Positions 39,415-48,444 of a stretch of DNA of 64,000 bases are shown here, piece after piece. How positions within the stretch are numbered: the first letter of the stretch is position 1; the number at the start of each line of letters is the position of its first letter. Origin of the DNA: Phytoactinopolyspora halophila (GTDB lineage Bacteria > Actinomycetota > Actinomycetes > Jiangellales > Jiangellaceae); the NCBI RefSeq assembly GCF_003287285.1, contig NZ_QMIG01000014.1:1-64000 (forward strand). Reading direction: 5' to 3'. A model generated the notes under the pieces. The model saw only the letters and a list, made by a program, of their open reading frames with translations. It searched no databases and had not been told where the DNA came from. The position numbers were made by a program, and so were the translations under genes.

Positions 39415-40245
39415 TCACGGCGCGTAGCGGACGATGCGGCCCCACGTCCCGGCGGTGCCCCAGATGCCCTGGCGCAAGCATTCCAGCTGGACGATCTGGG
39501 AGTGGTCGACGAACAGGTTGACTTCCGGCCCGTAGTTCTGGACGTACCAGGTGAAGACCTGGGGATCGGCCGCTTCGAACATGACCGGTTCGAGGCCGAG
39601 TTCGCGCACGATGGCGGTCACCACGTCGGTCCGCCAGGCCGTGACTTCCTCGGTGATTCCCTCCGACTCGATCATGATCGACTCGGCTCCCGCATCACGA
39701 CAGCGCCGGGCCAGCGAGATCGCCGAATCCACGTCGCGCACGCCTGCCGCCTCGAGCTCCTCGGGCCGCGTCGCACCGCCCGCGCCGAACTGGATACCGA
39801 CCTCTGGTTTGGCCTTCAGACCGGCGCGCTGGACCCGCTCCACGAGCCGGAGCACGTCGTCAGTGGGAATGGTCACGAAGCCGGTGGAGATCTCGACGAC
39901 GTCGAACCCGAGCTGCCGGCACGTGTCGATATATCGGTCGACCGCGTCGGGACCCTGGGTGAGCACGTACTCGACGAATCCGCCCGTGGACACGTAGACG
40001 CCGCGTTCATGGGCGGTGTCGAGCACGGACCGTAGCGCCGGCTCGGGCACGAGGGTGAACGAGCCGCCGGCGAACTTCAGGCCGTCGACGTATTCGCCCA
40101 TGGTGTCGAGGACGTCGCGCAAGTACCGCGGGCCCAGGACGGTGTAATACGCGGCCCGGATCTCGGTCACGCCGCGCGTACGGGGCTTCGCCGGGCGAGC
40201 ATTGGCCCGGATGAAATCGAAGGGGCGCTCCGCTGCTTCTGGCAT
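39415..40245 (-). CDS. Phosphosulfolactate synthase (ComA) family protein
   Basis: 276-residue TIM barrel. ComA condenses phosphoenolpyruvate with sulfite to phosphosulfolactate, first step of coenzyme M synthesis in methanogens and of sulfolactate formation in Bacillus spores; plant HSA32 is a relative of unclear function. Signatures seen: KPRTRGVTEI, YVDGLKFAGGSFTL, DVVEISTGF, KPEVGIQFGAGG, IMIESEGI and the end VNLFVDHSQIVQLECLRQG. The family motif KFGxGT is KFAGGS here. None of the other coenzyme M genes (comB-E) occurs in the window, so the product is uncertain. Probably in the same orientation group as menG (67-base gap). Confidence 0.8.
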   Translation of the reverse strand: MPEAAERPFDFIRANARPAKPRTRGVTEIRAAYYTVLGPRYLRDVLDTMGEYVDGLKFAGGSFTLVPEPALRSVLDTAHERGVYVSTGGFVEYVLTQGPDAVDRYIDTCRQLGFDVVEISTGFVTIPTDDVLRLVERVQRAGLKAKPEVGIQFGAGGATRPEELEAAGVRDVDSAISLARRCRDAGAESIMIESEGITEEVTAWRTDVVTAIVRELGLEPVMFEAADPQVFTWYVQNYGPEVNLFVDHSQIVQLECLRQGIWGTAGTWGRIVRYAP

Positions 40246-40312
40246 CCGATACCTCCCGGGGTGACGTGCATTCCATCACCTGCGCGTACCCCGCGAGGCC
40301 GGAATTCACGCC

Positions 40313-41014
40313 TCAGCGGCCACCCGGGCGCACCGCGTGATGCAGGGCGACGATCCCTCCGGTCAGGTTGCGCCATCGGATGCCGGACCAGCCCGCCTGC
40401 TGCAGCCGTGCAGCCATACCGGCCTGATCCGGCCAGGCACGGATCGATTCGGCCAGGTACACGTACGCCTCCGGGTTACTCGACACCCGCCTCGCGACGC
40501 CCGGCAACGCCCGCATGAGGTACTCGACGTAGACCACACGCAGCGGTTGCCAGACGGGATGGCTGAACTCGCACAGCACGAATCGGCCGCCGGGGCGAGT
40601 CACCCGGAGCATCTCCCGCAGCGCCAGGTCAGGATCATGCACGTTACGCAAGCCGAAAGAGATCGTCACGGCGTCGAACGACGCGTCGGCGAAAGGCAAG
40701 TTCGTGGCGTCACCGACGACGAACGGGAGATGCGGGCGACGGCGCTTGCCCGCTTGCACCATGCCGAGCGAGAAGTCGCAGGGAACCACGCTCGCGCCGG
40801 CCGCACGGAACGGCTCGCTCGACGTTCCGGTACCGGCCGCGAGGTCGAGCACCCGCTCTCCTGGCCGGGCGGCCACGGCGTGCCGGACAGCGCGGCGCCA
40901 GTAGCGATCCTGGCCGAGTGAGAGCACATCGTTGGTGAGGTCATAGCGTTCGGCGACGTCGTCGAACATCGCCGCGACCTCGTGCGGCTGCTTGTCGAGG
41001 GAAGCCCGGTTCAC
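40313..41014 (-). CDS. menG: Demethylmenaquinone methyltransferase
   Basis: 233 residues of the UbiE/MenG class I methyltransferases, which methylate the naphthoquinone ring in the last step of menaquinone synthesis. Signatures: [20 protein letters not shown], the SAM motif [12 protein letters not shown], and [19 protein letters not shown]. The C-terminus has the usual [12 protein letters not shown] 41014 is preferred because upstream in-frame sequence is unconserved and Arg-rich. Divergent from menF with about 120 bases between the starts. Confidence 0.95.
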   Translation of the reverse strand: MNRASLDKQPHEVAAMFDDVAERYDLTNDVLSLGQDRYWRRAVRHAVAARPGERVLDLAAGTGTSSEPFRAAGASVVPCDFSLGMVQAGKRRRPHLPFVVGDATNLPFADASFDAVTISFGLRNVHDPDLALREMLRVTRPGGRFVLCEFSHPVWQPLRVVYVEYLMRALPGVARRVSSNPEAYVYLAESIRAWPDQAGMAARLQQAGWSGIRWRNLTGGIVALHHAVRPGGR

Positions 41015-41136
41015 GGCGCCAGCATAGGCGACACCGCTCCACACCTCGATGCCGAGATGCGCACCACTGTGTTCTCGGGCACATCGGCATGCCCAGCGGC
41101 CCCACCGGACATGCTGGCGAACTACGCTTGACGCTC

Positions 41137-42399
41137 GTGACGAGTGCTCCAGTGACCGCGCCGGTTCCACAACTGGTAGCGCGCTCCGTGGAGATACCTG
41201 ATCCCGGACCGCTGCTCTCGCTGTTGCCCGACACGTCCCCGTACGCCTGGGTACGGGGAGGTCAGGGCCTCGTCGGCTGGGGCGAGGCCGCCAGGGTCGA
41301 GACCTCCGGGGCACACCGGTTCGCCGAGCTCGAAGCGTGGTGGCGGACGCTGATAAACACGGCCGTCGTCCGCGACGAGGTGCAGCTTCCCGGCTCCGGT
41401 CCCGTCGCCTTCGGTTCGTTCACCTTCGACGACGAGCCCGGCACCTCCACACTCGTCCTGCCGGAGACCATCGTGGGGCACCGCGACGGCCGCTGGTGGG
41501 TCACCACCGTCAGCGTCGCGGGTAACTTGCCACCTCTGCCCACGCTGCCGTCGGCCACGTCCGTGCGCCGGCCAGGAGCGATCTCGTTCGCTGACGGTCA
41601 GCTCACCGGCGCCGACTGGGAGATCGTCGTCGCCAGCGCCGTGGACCGCATCAATGCCGGAGAGCTCGAAAAGGTGGTCCTGGCCCGCGACCTGGTCGCC
41701 GAATCGCCCCACCCGATCGACACCCGCTGGCCACTGCGCCGGCTCGGCGAGCACTACTCGCGATGCTGGACCTTCAGCGTCGACGGCCTTCTCGGGGCGA
41801 CACCTGAACTGCTGGTCCGTCGCGAGCGCGGGCTGGTCACCTCACGCGTACTCGCCGGAACCATTCGCCGCACCCACGACGACGTCCACGACCTGGCACT
41901 AGCTGCCTCCCTCGCCCGCTCCAGCAAGGACCTGGAAGAGCACGAGTTCGCGGTACGCTCCGTCGCCGACGCTCTCGCGCCGTACTGCTCCAGCATGAAC
42001 GTGCCCGAGACGCCGTTCGTTCTTCACCTGTCCAACGTCATGCACCTGGCCACCGACGTGACCGGTGTGGCGTCCGGGCAGGCGTCGTCGCTGGCCATGG
42101 CCGCGGCCCTGCATCCCTCGGCGGCAGTGGGCGGCACGCCCACGGACCGCGCGATCGAGCTGATCCGCGAGCTCGAAGGGCTCGATCGGGGACGCTACGC
42201 TGCCCCGATCGGCTGGATCGACAGTGCCGGCGACGGCGAATGGGGAATCGCGCTGCGCTGCGCCCAGCTCGATCCATCCGACCCCACCCGCATGCGGCTC
42301 TTCGCCGGATGCGGGATTGTCGCCGGTTCGAATCCTGCGGAGGAACTCGCCGAGAGCGCCGCCAAGCTCATCCCGATGCGCGACGCGCTCGTTCGCTGA
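41137..42399 (+). CDS. menF: Isochorismate synthase
   Basis: 420 residues of the chorismate-binding family. Converts chorismate to isochorismate, entry step to menaquinone. The catalytic core shows [11 protein letters not shown], the [11 protein letters not shown] motif, [27 protein letters not shown] and the Mg-binding end [16 protein letters not shown]. Its position between menG and menD supports a menaquinone rather than siderophore role. GTG 41137 is the likely start. Convergent with menD. Confidence 0.92.
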   Translation: MTSAPVTAPVPQLVARSVEIPDPGPLLSLLPDTSPYAWVRGGQGLVGWGEAARVETSGAHRFAELEAWWRTLINTAVVRDEVQLPGSGPVAFGSFTFDDEPGTSTLVLPETIVGHRDGRWWVTTVSVAGNLPPLPTLPSATSVRRPGAISFADGQLTGADWEIVVASAVDRINAGELEKVVLARDLVAESPHPIDTRWPLRRLGEHYSRCWTFSVDGLLGATPELLVRRERGLVTSRVLAGTIRRTHDDVHDLALAASLARSSKDLEEHEFAVRSVADALAPYCSSMNVPETPFVLHLSNVMHLATDVTGVASGQASSLAMAAALHPSAAVGGTPTDRAIELIRELEGLDRGRYAAPIGWIDSAGDGEWGIALRCAQLDPSDPTRMRLFAGCGIVAGSNPAEELAESAAKLIPMRDALVR

Positions 42400-42441
42400 C
42401 CCCCCGCCGTTGTCGCGCGCTACGCGCGCCCAACCGGAGAT

Positions 42442-44208
42442 TCACCTGGATCCGACGTCGTTTCCCTTCAGCGCGGAGCCGACCGCCGAGCGGATGTCGG
42501 CGTGCAGAGCGCGATGCGCGGACCGCTCGACGCGCACCTCGACCATCGAGCGCCCGGGAGGAGGATCGGCCAGCTCGCGGCGGAGTGCCGCGCGATCCGC
42601 AACACGGGTGTGCCGCACGCCGTATGCCGCGCACAGTGCCGCCAGGTCGACACCGTGCGGGGTCCCGAAGAGCCGCTCGAAAGCATCGGCATGCTGCGGT
42701 TCGCCGGGTTCGAGGAGCGTGAAGATTCCACCACCGTCGTCGTTGACGACGACGATCTGTAGCCGGGGCCGTTCCTCGCCCGGACCGAGCAGAAGACCCC
42801 CGGTGTCGTGCAGAAAGGTGAGATCCCCGACGAGAACCCGCGTGTGCCGGCCCGACGCCAACGAGACACCGGCCGCCGTGGACAGCGTGCCGTCGATTCC
42901 GGCGAGACCGCGGTTGGCCAGCACCAGCGCATCCTCCCGCGGCTCTGCCACGAGATCGAGGTCGCGGATCGGGTTCGACGAGCCGACGACCAGCGCATCC
43001 TCGGTCCGCAACGAATCCCACACGGCACGGGCGATGGCCGGGCCACTCACCGGGCTCGACTCCAGCACGCCGGCGATCGCCTCACGCGCCAGGTTCCCGG
43101 CCGCCACCCACTCCTCGAGCCAGCCAGCGTCGCCGTCGGACCGGGCTGGCTCGGCGCCAGCGACGACGTGGGCGGCATTGCGGGCAGCGTCCGGCCAGTC
43201 GCCGCCCGGTGCCACCACCACGACCTCGACGTCTCGGCGGCCCAGCAGGGTGTGGACCGGGCGGGAGAGGGTCGGATGCCCGAAGACGACCACGCGCTCG
43301 ATCCGCTCGGCGAGTTCCGCGCGTTCCAGCAGCAGGCGGTATCCGGTAATCGCGTTCCGCCCGGCCCGCGCTCCCGAGGATGGCTCGGCCAGCAACGGAT
43401 AGCTGCCCCTCTCCGCGAGGTTCCGTGCGGCCGGGCCGGCACCGTCTCCAGCCACGACGACGGTCCGCGGACCGTCCGACAGCTGGAACGCGGCGTTCGC
43501 GGCGGCGTTTCCGGCGGCATTCAGGGCACGTGGATGCACCGGATGTACCCGGGCACCGGCGTGGGCACGATCACCCGCGCCGTCGTTTGCCGGCATGCCG
43601 GCATCCCCGGCTTCGGCATCTCCGGCTCCGGCATCTCCGACTCCGGCGTCGCCGGTTTCGGGAACCAGCGGCTCCCGGAACGCCACGTTCAGATGGATCG
43701 GCCCGGGCCGGCCGCTACGCACGCCCGCTGACTCGGCGAACGCCCGGCTGACGAGGTGGCGAATGTCGAGCTCTTCGCCCTGGCGGCCGTACGGCGCGGG
43801 GATATCGGCGAAGAAGCGCACCGCAGAGCCGAATACGTGCACTTGATCGGTGGTCTGGTTGGCGCCGGTACCGCGCAGTTCATGCGGGCGATCTGCGGTT
43901 AGCACGAGCAGCGAGACGCCGGCATGGGCGGCCTCCAGCACCGCCGGGTGCAGGTTCGCCACCGCCGTTCCCGACGTGGTAACCACGGCCGTCGGACCGG
44001 CCACGCGGGCAAGTCCCACGGCGGTGAAGGCGGCCGAACGCTCGTCGACCCTCACGTGCAGCTGCAACTCGTTCCGGTTCGCCGCCGCGTCCAGCGCGAA
44101 CGCCAGCGGCGCGCTGCGCGAACCGGGCGCCAGGACGGCGTGGCGCATGCCGTTTGTCACCAGCTCGGCCACCGCGGCGGTGGCAGCGGCGGTGGAGGGA
44201 TTCACCAC
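42442..44208 (-). CDS. menD: 2-succinyl-5-enolpyruvyl-6-hydroxy-3-cyclohexene-1-carboxylate synthase
   Basis: 588-residue thiamine-diphosphate enzyme joining 2-oxoglutarate to isochorismate. The activating Glu56 is in VDERSAAFTAVGLA, APGSRSAPLA starts the N-terminal domain, and the cofactor site is VGDLTFLHDTGGLL with NDDGGGIF. Between the N-terminal and central domains lies a degenerate Gly-Asp-Ala repeat (186-204) not expected in MenD. No good ribosome site is seen before GTG 44208 (or 44205), so translation may depend on the upstream sortase-like gene 31 bases away. Confidence 0.95.
   Translation of the reverse strand: MVNPSTAAATAAVAELVTNGMRHAVLAPGSRSAPLAFALDAAANRNELQLHVRVDERSAAFTAVGLARVAGPTAVVTTSGTAVANLHPAVLEAAHAGVSLLVLTADRPHELRGTGANQTTDQVHVFGSAVRFFADIPAPYGRQGEELDIRHLVSRAFAESAGVRSGRPGPIHLNVAFREPLVPETGDAGVGDAGAGDAEAGDAGMPANDGAGDRAHAGARVHPVHPRALNAAGNAAANAAFQLSDGPRTVVVAGDGAGPAARNLAERGSYPLLAEPSSGARAGRNAITGYRLLLERAELAERIERVVVFGHPTLSRPVHTLLGRRDVEVVVVAPGGDWPDAARNAAHVVAGAEPARSDGDAGWLEEWVAAGNLAREAIAGVLESSPVSGPAIARAVWDSLRTEDALVVGSSNPIRDLDLVAEPREDALVLANRGLAGIDGTLSTAAGVSLASGRHTRVLVGDLTFLHDTGGLLLGPGEERPRLQIVVVNDDGGGIFTLLEPGEPQHADAFERLFGTPHGVDLAALCAAYGVRHTRVADRAALRRELADPPPGRSMVEVRVERSAHRALHADIRSAVGSALKGNDVGSR
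43597..43653 (-). repeat. Coding GDAG-type repeat inside menD
   Basis: Five degenerate Gly-Asp-Ala-Gly/Val/Glu units lie in a domain linker, followed by another Ala/Gly/Asp-rich stretch. They form a flexible acidic loop. The short-unit repeat suggests expansion by slippage. Confidence 0.85.
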
Positions 44209-44239
44209 GGCGATGTCGTTCCGCGCGCCGGCACGCGTG

Positions 44240-45382
44240 TCAATCGAGCTCGCGCAGCCAGGTGAAACCGGTGTTGCTGCCCTGGCAAGTTTGCAAGATG
44301 ACGTCGCACTCGGCGCCGCACGTCCAGTTCGACGCGGGGCCCAGCGCCGAACCGCGCCCGGGTGCGAACTCCCGTTCCACGACCTCGTACAGGCCGGCAT
44401 GTTCGCCTTCGAGCTCAACGACGGTACCCATCGGCATCGCGTTCCACCACGCGTTGCCCAGGTAATCGTGCGCCACAACGAACGTCCCGCTGCTCACCGG
44501 CGTGAAGTGACACGCCTCGCCGTTTGGCAGGTTGTCTATCTCCGTGCTGGTGCTACAGGTACTGACGGGAATGGTGCGCACCTCTTCGTCCGCGACGACC
44601 GCCGCGTCACTCCGGACGGCTTCGAACCGGCTCCCACCGTCGTAGACGAACCGGAACCGCGCTCCCCTATCGGCCTCGACGTCGACCGTCGCCGTACTGT
44701 CCGCGTCCGTGGTCACGGTGGTGACGTCGTCCCACTCACCATCCCGGCGCTCTTGTAGCTGCAACTCACCGACGATGGCGACGCCGGCCTCCGTCGTCCA
44801 GGTAGCGGTGATCTCAGCGGTGCCGTCGTCGCCCGGCGTGGCGGTAGCGGTGATGCGAGACGGCAGGAGCTCGTCGTCGACGACGACGGTGACGGCGTCC
44901 GACACCGTTTCCTCCATGTCGTCCGAGCCGCCGTAGCCGAGGCGGTAGATGCCGGTTTCGGAGACATCGACCTCGACCGAGCCGCCGTCGTCGTCCATCT
45001 GGACCTCGTCCACCTGCGTCCACTCGTCGCCGTCGACCTGTTGGAGATCGACGACACCGTGAACCGGCGTACCGTCAGGTCCCGACCACTCCGCGGTGAA
45101 GGTCGCCGACTCCCAGTCGCTCACCTCGTCCGGCGGGTGGAGCTGCAACCCAGCCGACGCGTCCTCTCCGGACTCGTCGCTCCCTCCGGGATCGGCATCG
45201 AGCGCTTCGACCGGTTCGCTCTCCCGTGATGACGCCGGCACGACGAGCGGCACGCCGCCCGCCTGGGCGCTCACCTTGGCGCGGACGAGCCCATCGTCAC
45301 TCGAACCACCACCAGCCACCATCATCGCTGCCCCGGCAGCGACCACAACGGCACCCGCACCAGCCAAGAGACGGACCCTCAT
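44240..45382 (-). CDS. Exported protein with tandem Ig-like repeats and a sortase-like C-terminal domain
   Basis: 380 residues. The N-terminal RVRLLAGAG and a hydrophobic stretch to about 25 form an uncleaved signal or anchor. Two similar beta-rich repeats follow (about 85-170 and 175-265; both contain an acidic E/D-W-strand and a VDV strand). The C-terminal 100 residues match the sortase pattern: His305 in VVAHDYLGN, Cys366 in VILQTCQGS and Arg377 in TWLREL, with spacing usual for the His-Cys-Arg triad. Sortases link LPxTG-type proteins to peptidoglycan; one such protein is encoded at 10446-12518. A non-catalytic sortase fold is possible. ATG 45382 has GGAAGA upstream; ATG 45397 is an alternative. 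Located between menC and menD in the same orientation. Confidence 0.6.
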   Translation of the reverse strand: MRVRLLAGAGAVVVAAGAAMMVAGGGSSDDGLVRAKVSAQAGGVPLVVPASSRESEPVEALDADPGGSDESGEDASAGLQLHPPDEVSDWESATFTAEWSGPDGTPVHGVVDLQQVDGDEWTQVDEVQMDDDGGSVEVDVSETGIYRLGYGGSDDMEETVSDAVTVVVDDELLPSRITATATPGDDGTAEITATWTTEAGVAIVGELQLQERRDGEWDDVTTVTTDADSTATVDVEADRGARFRFVYDGGSRFEAVRSDAAVVADEEVRTIPVSTCSTSTEIDNLPNGEACHFTPVSSGTFVVAHDYLGNAWWNAMPMGTVVELEGEHAGLYEVVEREFAPGRGSALGPASNWTCGAECDVILQTCQGSNTGFTWLRELD

Positions 45383-45548
45383 ACGCCTATCTTCCATGAT
45401 CACCCACGCGTTCGCCACTCGCCCGGTCCCGCGCCGAAATACCGCGGCGTTCAGTAATGAGACGACTCGCGGGCCCGCGCGGTTCCCGGCGAGACCTGAC
45501 AAGATCGACAGTTCTGGACACCACCGCCCGCCATCGTTCATGCCGTCA

Positions 45549-46487
45549 TCACCCTCGCCCGCGGAGGCGATCGACTCGGCGGTGCCACCAGGCCGACGTC
45601 GCGTCGTCCGCTTCCACCGCCGCGAGTAGCTCGACCTGCGGCTCGGGTCGCCGCACCGGAAGCGCTCCGTCGTGCGCAACGAGCGGGTCAGCTACCACGT
45701 CGCGCTCCAGCAGGCCCACCGTGGCGAGCCCGCAAGCGTGCTCCAGTCGCGGCAACGCCGCCGCGAGCGCGACCCCGGCCGCAATACCGATCGACGTCTC
45801 CAGCGCGCTCGACACCACGACCGGACGGCCGATCTCTTCGGCGATACGCAGGCACGCCCGCACGCCGCCCATCGGCTGCACCTTGAGCACGACGATGTCG
45901 GCCGCCTCGTGCCGGGCCACCCGTGCCGGATCCTCCGCCCGACGAATCGATTCGTCCGCCGCGATCGGCACCGACACCCGTCGCCGCACGGACGCGAGCT
46001 CCTCGACCGACGCACACGGTTGCTCCGCGTACTCGAGCCCGCCAGCGGCGCGATCGTACTCGGGAAGCAACCGGATCGCCGTGTCGGCTTCCCAGCTTCC
46101 GTTCGCGTCGATCCGTATCTTGCCTTCCGGTCCGAGGGCCGCCCGTACCGCCGCCAGCCGGTCCAGATCCTCCGCAGGCGGGTGACCGGGCGCAGCGATC
46201 TTCACCTTCGCGGTGGTGCACCCGGAAAACCGGGACAGGATCCCGCCGACTCGTTCAGGCGGGACGGCCGGGATGGTGGCATTGACCGGGATCCGGTCCC
46301 GGATCGGCGCTGGCCAGCCGATCTCGGCGGCCTCCTGCGCGGCACTCCACCACGCCCTGGCCTCCGCATCGTCGTACTCCCGGAAGGGTGAGAACTCGGC
46401 CCACCCGGCCGAGCCGCGCAACAGGACGCCCTCGCGCACGTCGATGTCGCGGAATCGAGCGCGCATCGGAATCGCGTAGACACGCAT
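45549..46487 (-). CDS. menC: o-Succinylbenzoate synthase
   Basis: 312 residues of the enolase superfamily; dehydrates SHCHC to o-succinylbenzoate. Catalytic lysines are in AKVKIA and VLKVQP. Metal ligands are Asp in RIDANGSW, Glu in YAEQPC and Asp in AADESIRR. ATG 46487 begins the conserved MRVYAIPMR; an ATG 18 bases upstream would add six residues. Minus strand, 166 bases before the sortase-like gene. Confidence 0.94.
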   Translation of the reverse strand: MRVYAIPMRARFRDIDVREGVLLRGSAGWAEFSPFREYDDAEARAWWSAAQEAAEIGWPAPIRDRIPVNATIPAVPPERVGGILSRFSGCTTAKVKIAAPGHPPAEDLDRLAAVRAALGPEGKIRIDANGSWEADTAIRLLPEYDRAAGGLEYAEQPCASVEELASVRRRVSVPIAADESIRRAEDPARVARHEAADIVVLKVQPMGGVRACLRIAEEIGRPVVVSSALETSIGIAAGVALAAALPRLEHACGLATVGLLERDVVADPLVAHDGALPVRRPEPQVELLAAVEADDATSAWWHRRVDRLRGRG

Positions 46488-46567
46488 GCCCGCGAGCTTA
46501 CGCATCCGGGCTCGCCCCGCCCGTGCGGCCCGCCAGCCGGTGACGTGTCTCGATGCCTGATCATGCA

Positions 46568-46612
46568 GCGGGCCGGGCCGGAACTGTCCTGGCCAGTCCC
46601 GGCCCGGCCCGC
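46568..46612 (-). terminator. GC-rich hairpin after the acidic lipoprotein gene
   Basis: Perfect 14-base arms (46568-46581 and 46599-46612) with a 17-base loop lie 18 bases past the lipoprotein stop on the minus strand. There is no T-tract, so it may act as a weak or U-independent terminator between this gene and menC. Confidence 0.55.
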
Positions 46613-46629
46613 CGTCAGGTCCGTCGCGA

Positions 46630-47352
46630 TCAGCCGACGTCGATCGAGTCGGTGAGTTCGTCGAAGAACTCCTCGCCCTGCTCGCGGTTGCCGGAGTCCG
46701 TCGCCACCAGTGGCTGGAGCACGAAGTCGTCGACGACGATCAACTGCAGGAGCGCGAAACCACCCTCAATGGCGATCTCTGCCTCGACACCCTCGTGCCC
46801 GTCGACCGTAATGTCCTCCGAGCCGTCAAGTTCGCCGCCGACGGCTTCCACGACACCGTCCAGGCCCGCCTCGAGATCGTACGAGCGACCGTCGAGGCCG
46901 AGCACGTTGAAGCCGACTTCGGCCCCGGACTCGACGACGAAGTAGGAGTAGCCGCTCATCGTGCCACCGTCAGCCGTCGGAGACTCGATCTCCTCGGGCT
47001 CAGCATCTCGCGGCATGTCGAGACTGATACCGCTGTCCTCGTCGGTGACGGTCATCCATTCCGACGAGTCCGAGGAGTCCGACGACTCGTCCTGCTCGTC
47101 CTCGCCGGATGCATCGTCCCCGGTCTCGTCGCCCTCATCGGTACCGCCGCCCTCATCGGTACCGCCGTCATCAGCGGCATCCTCGTTATCGGCGGCGTCC
47201 TCGTCGTCAGCGGCGTCGCCTTCGTCGACTTCGGCTTCGTTCGCCTGATCGGTGTCCTCGGATGATTCCGAGTCATCGTCTCCACCGCAGCCCGCGAGGA
47301 CGAACCCTGCGAGCAGCGCAGCCACGGAGGCCGACAGCGCGTTGAGTCGCAT
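46630..47352 (-). CDS. Acidic lipoprotein of unknown function
   Basis: 240 residues. The signal peptide ends in the lipobox LAGC, followed by GGDDD, so it should be lipid-anchored outside the membrane. A very acidic Asp/Glu/Ser/Gly linker spans about 25-97, then a compact C-terminal domain of about 140 residues containing WMTVTDEDSGISLDMP and a VDGHEGVEAEIAI strand. The C-terminal domain resembles small lipoproteins that bind or sense envelope components, but I do not recognise a named family. Divergent from menB by 105 bases. Confidence 0.75.
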   Translation of the reverse strand: MRLNALSASVAALLAGFVLAGCGGDDDSESSEDTDQANEAEVDEGDAADDEDAADNEDAADDGGTDEGGGTDEGDETGDDASGEDEQDESSDSSDSSEWMTVTDEDSGISLDMPRDAEPEEIESPTADGGTMSGYSYFVVESGAEVGFNVLGLDGRSYDLEAGLDGVVEAVGGELDGSEDITVDGHEGVEAEIAIEGGFALLQLIVVDDFVLQPLVATDSGNREQGEEFFDELTDSIDVG

Positions 47353-47457
47353 TCGTGAATTACCTTTCCAGAATAATCGGTGAGTCTCGGAGGTGACCTT
47401 ATCCGATGCGCAACCTACCTGGGTGGGGGACTACGGGATCCACGTAAAGTAATTCCC

Positions 47458-48423
47458 GTGACCCCCACACCATTCGACCCGGCCACGTGGCGTCCGGTAG
47501 AAGGCTTCGACTTCACCGACATCACCTACCACCGGCATGTCACCGACGGGAGAGATCGTGGCACCGTCCGTATCGCCTTCGACCGGCCAGAGGTCCGCAA
47601 TGCGTTCCGGCCACACACCGTCGACGAGCTCTATCGGGCACTCGACCACGCGCGGATGACTCCCGACGTCGGCTGCGTACTACTGACCGGCAACGGACCC
47701 TCTCCAAAGGACGGGGGCTGGGCGTTCTGTTCTGGCGGAGATCAGCGGGTCCGGGCGCGGGACGGCTATCGATACGCGGATGGCGACACGTCGCACCAGA
47801 ACGCGGATCACTCGGCTGAGCCGGGAGATGGAGAACGAGACGAAAGCGAACGAGGTGACGCCGCTCGTGCCGGTCGGCTGCACATCCTGGAAGTACAACG
47901 CCTCATCCGGATCATGCCGAAAGTCGTCGTCGCCGTGGTGCCCGGCTGGGCCGCGGGCGGAGGCCACAGCTTGCACGTGGTGTGTGATCTCACCCTGGCC
48001 AGTGCCGAACACGCACGGTTCAAGCAGACCGATGCCGACGTCGGCTCGTTCGACGCCGGTTACGGTTCGGCATACCTGGCTCGTCAGGTCGGGCAGAAGG
48101 TCGCCCGCGAGATCTTCTTCCTCGGCATGGAGTACACGGCCGAGGATGCGCATCGCATGGGTATGGTCAATGCCGTCATACCCCACGCCGAACTCGAAGA
48201 GACCGCTCTGGTCTGGGCGGAGCGCATCAACAGCAAGAGCCCGACGGCGCAGCGGATGCTGAAGTTCGCCTTCAACGCCGTCGACGACGGCCTGGTCGGT
48301 CAGCAGGTGTTTGCCGGTGAAGCCACCCGCCTTGCCTACATGACCGACGAGGCGGTCGAAGGCCGAAACGCATTCCTCGAACGCCGAGAACCGGACTGGT
48401 CGAGCTTCCCCTGGTACTTCTGA
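47458..48423 (+). CDS. menB: 1,4-Dihydroxy-2-naphthoyl-CoA synthase
   Basis: 321-residue crotonase-fold enzyme closing the naphthoate ring of menaquinone. Signatures: AFCSGGDQRVR (oxyanion hole), GRLHILEVQRLIR, GWAAGGGHSLHVVCDLTLAS, KQTDADVGSFDAGYGSAYLA and the usual end PDWSSFPWYF. An acidic insertion (about residues 115-140) precedes GRLHILEV and is longer than in the Mycobacterium enzyme as I recall it. GTG 47458 is the start. Followed by menE at 21 bases, then menA, in one transcription unit. Confidence 0.96.
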   Translation: MTPTPFDPATWRPVEGFDFTDITYHRHVTDGRDRGTVRIAFDRPEVRNAFRPHTVDELYRALDHARMTPDVGCVLLTGNGPSPKDGGWAFCSGGDQRVRARDGYRYADGDTSHQNADHSAEPGDGERDESERGDAARAGRLHILEVQRLIRIMPKVVVAVVPGWAAGGGHSLHVVCDLTLASAEHARFKQTDADVGSFDAGYGSAYLARQVGQKVAREIFFLGMEYTAEDAHRMGMVNAVIPHAELEETALVWAERINSKSPTAQRMLKFAFNAVDDGLVGQQVFAGEATRLAYMTDEAVEGRNAFLERREPDWSSFPWYF

Positions 48424-48444
48424 GAGCTTAAGCTAGAAGACGCG

